From contig JAAAIG010001078.1 of NCBI GenBank assembly GCA_015852425.1, forward strand, positions 1 through 10,999: a stretch of 10,999 bases of DNA, given 5' to 3'. Shown in pieces: positions 8,070-10,999 of the stretch (the stretch's first letter is position 1; every line of letters starts with the position of its first letter). The notes below the pieces were generated by a model. That model was not told the DNA's origin and searched no databases. It saw only the letters and a list, made by a program, of their open reading frames with translations. Made by a program: the position numbers and the translations under genes. This stretch comes from Gryganskiella cystojenkinii (Eukaryota > Mortierellomycota > Mortierellomycetes > Mortierellales > Mortierellaceae).

Positions 8070-8715
8070 GCTCAGGCGCTGTCTGAGGCACTCAAAACCA
8101 ACTCGAATCTCACCACTTTGGACTTGAGCTTTAACTGGATCAGAGATAACGGAGCCCAAGCGCTGGCCGATGTACTCAAGATCAACTCGACCCTGACCGC
8201 TTTGAACTTGGAGCGCAACAAGATCAAAGATAACGGAGCTCAGGAACTGGCCGAGGCACTCAAGATCAACTCGACTCTGACAACTTTGAACTTGAGCTCC
8301 AACTGGATCGGAGACAGTGAAGCTCAGGCCCTGTCTGAGGCATTTAAAAATCAACTTGACTATAATCACATTGTATTTGTGCGATAACCCGATTGCAGAC
8401 GCTGGAGCTCAGGCATTGGCTGAAGCACTCAAAATCAACGCGACCTTGATCGCTTTGACCTTGGGGGACTTGGGGGGAGAGGGGGGAGAAGGTATCGGAG
8501 ACATCGGAGCTCAGGCACCGGCTGAGGCGCTCAGGAGCAACGCGACCTTGATCACTTAGGACTCGTGGGGTAACGATTTCGGAGACATCGGAGCTCAGGC
8601 ATTGGCTGAAGCACTCAAGAGCAACTCGAGCTTGACCAGCTTGACCATGTTTTACAACCCAATCGGATACAACGGAGTCCAAGCTTTGCGCAAAATCATG
8701 ACTCTGACCATCTGA
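8070..8715 (+). repeat. Array of eight 84-bp leucine-rich-repeat units
   Basis: Units start at the GCT/GCC/GTC codon of (G)AQAL at 8070, 8154, 8238, 8322, 8407, 8509, 8593 and 8677; the last is cut short by the stop. Spacing is 84 bp except for +1 (the A-run lesion at 8346-8350) and +18 (a G-rich insertion near 8463-8486). The steady register allows each lesion to be placed to within a few bases. Confidence 0.9.
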
Positions 8716-8748
8716 CCATCTAATACTGCTCCTCCAAATTGTTTCCCG

Positions 8749-8778
8749 AATAAAAAGCCAAGCCAAAAAAAAAAAAAA
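8749..8778 (+). terminator. AATAAA signal followed by an A14 tract
   Basis: AATAAA lies at 8749-8754, 34 bp after the LRR stop codon, and an uninterrupted run of 14 A at 8765-8778 begins 10 bases later. The distance is right for cleavage and polyadenylation. A genomic A tract at that place is what an inserted cDNA copy leaves, so this may be a retrocopy tail rather than a working terminator. Confidence 0.5.
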
Positions 8779-8881
8779 GGGAGAGAGGGGAGTAATTGGT
8801 GTGAGCCACCTGTTAGCCGCTCATCATCTTTCATCATTAACAGGGCCATCACCTAACAACTAACATCAATCAACGCTCTTA
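8779..8881. other. Short spacer
   Basis: After the A tract comes a purine-rich GGGAGAGAGGGGAG, then CAACTAACATCAATCAACG, which resembles a fungal leader, directly before ATG 8882. No target-site duplication matching the 5' side of the LRR pseudogene was found by eye. Confidence 0.3.
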
Positions 8882-9917
8882 ATGGACGTACAAGAACGTA
8901 CTAAGGACTCATCCCCAGGCAGGAAACAACATCACCTTCAGACATCGTGTAGGCAATTGCAGTACTTGAAGCGTTCATACTATTCGTGTTTGTTTCAGCA
9001 ATCGGTTTGCCATTTTACAAATGCCGAGCCGTTCTTTCATATACCACTCGTCATCTTCATTTGCATTTGTAAAATTGATTTCCATACGGATCGAGCAACC
9101 TGCAGAACCAACCAACCATTGACATACGAAGTCACCTGTGTTAGATGGCCATACTCAGTGGGCGGAAACAAGGACTGGACTAATAATTTTGTGGCGGAGT
9201 TCCTCTAGACCAATGGCCACCATGCCATGAACCTACTCTGCCGCCTACAGGAAGAATCGTGCTCACTCGTTTTTTGACTGATTGTAAAAACATCGACCAT
9301 GTCTCAGAGGCGGCCATGGAGAAAATCCCCGAATGGACCAAGCACTTCATAGTCCAAGCACTGCGAGGGTCAGACAGGAACAAAATTCGTAAAAGAACAG
9401 AGCGTTTCTACCAATTTTAGTCGATCCTACACCTGGCTCACAGTGTGAATGGACGCTACAGGACACTCCTGGGAGCTCCACACTTGACTCACCAAGTGCA
9501 GAGACAAACTCATCAGACGCCTGCTGGAAAGGCATGCCGTCTCCAAGGACACGATCGATGCCACCAGATGGCCATTTTGTCTTTTCTGGCCGAGTCAGGA
9601 CAAAGGACGTTGGACCAGCCAGTATTCACTGAATACCGAACACTCGCACTGGGCAAAATATTCAGTCACCGGCAGCTGCTGATCAAAGTGTACAATACTG
9701 TGCATCAGCGCTCATATCGAGAATCTGTTTGTTTTCACCCGACTGCATATTATGTACATACAGTAGAGTCAAGTACGGCATCTTCTCTTCCTTAGGGAAA
9801 CACCTAACAAATCACCAAGAAACGGTCTTTCTGGATCACGCCGATATCCGCGGGGCCATTGTGAAGGATGTGGGAGAAGTGGACAAAACGATTCGCACAG
9901 AGCTGCTAGACGACTAA
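8882..9917 (+). pseudogene. Broken plus-strand protein gene, family not recognised
   Basis: The first frame opens at ATG 8882 and runs 108 codons to TAG 9206-9208; its end (VTCVRWPYSVGGNKDW) looks coding but the start is uncertain. A second frame continues from about 9211 (GRIVLTRFLTDCKNIDHV, MEKIPEWTKHFIVQALRG) to TAG 9418-9420. A third runs from about 9488 to TGA 9680-9682, with LIRRLLERHAVSKDTIDATR and GRWTSQYSLNTEHSHWAKYS. A last piece (about 9760-9917) ends HADIRGAIVKDVGEVDKTI..LLDD before TAA 9915-9917. C- and G-ending codons are common in each piece, so these look like parts of one gene with several frameshifts and stops. The Trp/His-rich central piece has no family I can name. An origin from a mobile element is possible but no catalytic motif is visible. 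Confidence 0.5.
9012..9075. repeat. 13-bp perfect inverted repeat
   Basis: ATTTTACAAATGC (9012-9024) and its reverse complement GCATTTGTAAAAT (9063-9075) flank a 38-base loop. It could form a hairpin in DNA or RNA. It lies within the first frame of the 8882-9917 relic and has no T run after it, so it is not an obvious terminator. Confidence 0.6.
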
Positions 9918-10049
9918 CGAGTCTGTAAAGCAAGTGAAATGATAGTTTGTCAAAGTCAATCGAATCTCCTTTGTTCTATCTCAATAGATATATCTCAATG
10001 TGTACCATGACTCTGAGAGTCGAGCCGATGTCACCATGACTGCCGAATC
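9918..10049. other. Spacer between convergent relics
   Basis: Mildly AT-rich, with two near copies of ATATCTCAA-like words around 9985-9998. There is no AATAAA on either strand that clearly serves a neighbour and no gene. Confidence 0.3.
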
Positions 10050-10520
10050 CTAAACAAAGAAGCCTAGCTTTGTTACCCAGATGATGACCAAACCCTTGAA
10101 TAGGCAGATGAGATCCCGGAGTCTGAGGCTGGCTTCGTTGGGTCTTTTGTTACACCGCAACATGGTTCTCTTTTCACAGTTCCTATTTGCAGCCGGTTGA
10201 TCTTGTCTGGGGTCCTGCTGAAGGTCACAGATGGTTGGCATCTTGTCTGCATCTGAATCTGGGGTAAAAAAAAAGCCTTGGGCTCTGCTACTGTTCGATT
10301 CTTGTATACAGCACTTAGCTACTTCCTGTTCCAAACCCTTGGCCTGAATACCACTTTTTACTGAATTGTAGAGTCGGGAATTTTGCGTGGTGGTGATCTC
10401 GACGTGTATGTTTGATAGGAGAAACTCTTTGACAATTTTGAGACCGAACTCCCTGTGCTGATTAAGATCCAGGAGATATTTCTCTGGATGCTGGACGATG
10501 CTGCTCAAGCTGTTGACCAT
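10050..10520 (-). CDS. Unrecognised 156-codon frame, possibly the 3' part of a decayed gene
   Basis: The longest minus-strand frame of the window outside the two intact genes starts at ATG 10520-10518 and stops at TAG 10052-10050. The N-terminal 75 residues are rich in helix formers (SSIVQHPEKYLLDLNQHR, FGLKIVKEFLLSNIHVEI) and read like a real protein; the rest (after about residue 80) is polar, with four Phe-coding T-run bases, and ends in a hydrophobic FKGLVIIWVTKLGFFV. The frame is open upstream to a TGA near 10563, so the true start may be farther up. No domain recognised, no clear promoter at this ATG. It may be the last exon or a frame-shifted remnant of the gene whose earlier parts lie at 10520-10831. 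Confidence 0.35.
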   Translation of the reverse strand: MVNSLSSIVQHPEKYLLDLNQHREFGLKIVKEFLLSNIHVEITTTQNSRLYNSVKSGIQAKGLEQEVAKCCIQESNSSRAQGFFFTPDSDADKMPTICDLQQDPRQDQPAANRNCEKRTMLRCNKRPNEASLRLRDLICLFKGLVIIWVTKLGFFV

Positions 10521-10831
10521 CCTCGAGTGGTGGCTGTACCTGTGCTGTTTGATGCTGACACGACTCTCTCGTCACGAAAGGGAAGGGCAATAGATGTCAC
10601 GAACCGCGATGATTGTTCGAGGTCTCGGTCACGAACGATGCTAGGTTGCCCGCTTAGGGACTGGCGTTGCCCCACTTTCAGTTACGACCGATTATCCTCA
10701 TCAAGAGCTTGTTGCCAACAATGTTAAGACTAACCCTGCCGTCCGATTGCACCAAGACGGCGACGCAGTCTTCACCTTCGATCTGGCCGCCTCTGGATCC
10801 AGAACGAGGATATTCCGGAGCCTTGTCCATT
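10506..10831 (-). pseudogene. Coding-like minus-strand pieces upstream of the 156-codon frame
   Basis: An ATG at 10831-10829 in good context (GACAAATGGAC) opens 50 codons containing EDCVAVLVQSDGRVSLNIVG and NKLLMRIIGRN before TGA at about 10680. Just after it a second frame is open for 57 codons (QRQSLSGQPSIVRDRDLEQS, FVTSIALPFRDERVVSAS) to about 10506, overlapping the start of the 156-codon frame. I found no donor and acceptor pair that joins the three frames cleanly, so small indels are more likely than introns. The opposite strand is also open over part of this stretch, which weakens the call. Upstream, 10850-10999 (minus) is pyrimidine-rich, like the leaders of the intact genes. Confidence 0.3.
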
Positions 10832-10999
10832 TGTCTCCAGTATCCGCGTCTAGTCTTTAACTTCCTACATGGGTGTCAAGGACTGACACGCAGATTTGAG
10901 TAAGGTGTGTAAAACGAAGATATATTAAGATAAACAAAGAGAGAGTGTGACGGAACGAAGGTAAAGGAGCAGGTGTGAACAGGAGTTGGTACTAAGGAT

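Larger units (their letters stand above)
7613..8715 (+). pseudogene. F-box-like / leucine-rich-repeat protein, disabled by two +1 frameshifts and a stop
   Basis: The N terminus (residues 6-45; LHEIRSRIA, LASCARVSQEWNDSF) matches the F-box-like pattern, which in active proteins docks a target-recruiting subunit onto SKP1 in SCF ubiquitin ligases. After about 60 linking residues come ribonuclease-inhibitor-type LRRs of 28 codons with the pattern GAQALAEALKINSTLTTLNL plus SSNWIGDN. Repeat starts are 8070, 8154, 8238, 8322, 8407, 8509, 8593 and 8677, exactly 84 bp apart apart from lesions. Lesion 1 is an extra A in 8066-8069, which makes the frame end at 8084-8086. Lesion 2 is an extra A in 8346-8350. 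Lesion 3 is TAG at 8557-8559 where the repeat predicts TTG. The last repeat ends at TGA 8713-8715. No intron interrupts 1.1 kb. A 157-residue F-box stub could still be made. Sequencing error could explain the A-run changes, but less easily the TAG. Confidence 0.85.

Noticed and set aside
8066..8350. Programmed +1 frameshifting or transcriptional slippage at the two A runs
   Set aside because: Runs of four and five A are too short for typical slippage sites, and a separate nonsense codon downstream would still end the protein.
8064..8766. Two long minus-strand frames across the LRR array
   Set aside because: They are antisense readings of the 84-bp repeats; the periodic Gln/Ser/Cys pattern simply mirrors the LRR codons.
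1..10999. tRNA genes, rRNA, CRISPR arrays, intact transposase or defence systems
   Set aside because: No cloverleaf with A and B boxes, spaced short repeats, DDE or reverse-transcriptase motifs were seen on reading either strand; a profile search could still find weak cases.

Overview
The window looks like nuclear DNA of a fungus. Protein genes are interrupted by short spliceosomal introns of 135-156 nt, which have GTAAGT-like donors, CTAAC/CTGAC/CTAAT-like branch sites and pyrimidine-rich 3' ends. Start codons sit in CA-rich contexts after pyrimidine-rich leaders. The style, and the F-box/LRR gene with 28-residue repeats, suggest an early-diverging lineage such as Mortierellomycota; that placement is inference.

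Region 1 (1-1661, +): a complete four-exon gene for translation initiation factor 6 (eIF6/TIF6), 245 aa, the same length as human eIF6. Its second intron is a GC-AG intron. Its first intron is long (508 nt) and carries a coding-like frame with a single stop. Region 2 (1662-3164): intergenic DNA with poly-T tracts, a diverged direct repeat of about 110 bp, and a small cysteine-rich frame of doubtful status. Region 3 (3165-4929, +): a complete three-exon gene of 487 aa for a monocarboxylate-transporter-family (MCT) major facilitator.

Region 4 (about 5.0-10.9 kb) is mostly decayed coding DNA. It holds a weakly supported small minus-strand gene (5068-5851), a broken minus-strand gene (about 6237-6928) and a broken plus-strand gene (about 6835-7420) that meet in a stretch readable on both strands. 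Next comes an F-box/LRR pseudogene (7613-8715) with two +1 A frameshifts and one nonsense codon, ending in AATAAA plus an A14 tract. It is followed by a broken plus-strand gene (about 8882-9917) and a minus-strand 156-codon frame (10050-10520) with further coding-like frames upstream to 10831.

The two intact genes do unrelated housekeeping and transport jobs and do not form an operon or pathway. I see no defence system, CRISPR array, tRNA, rRNA or intact transposase. The most notable content is the gene graveyard, especially the LRR pseudogene, whose repeat register shows exactly which changes are in-frame expansions and which are disabling lesions.
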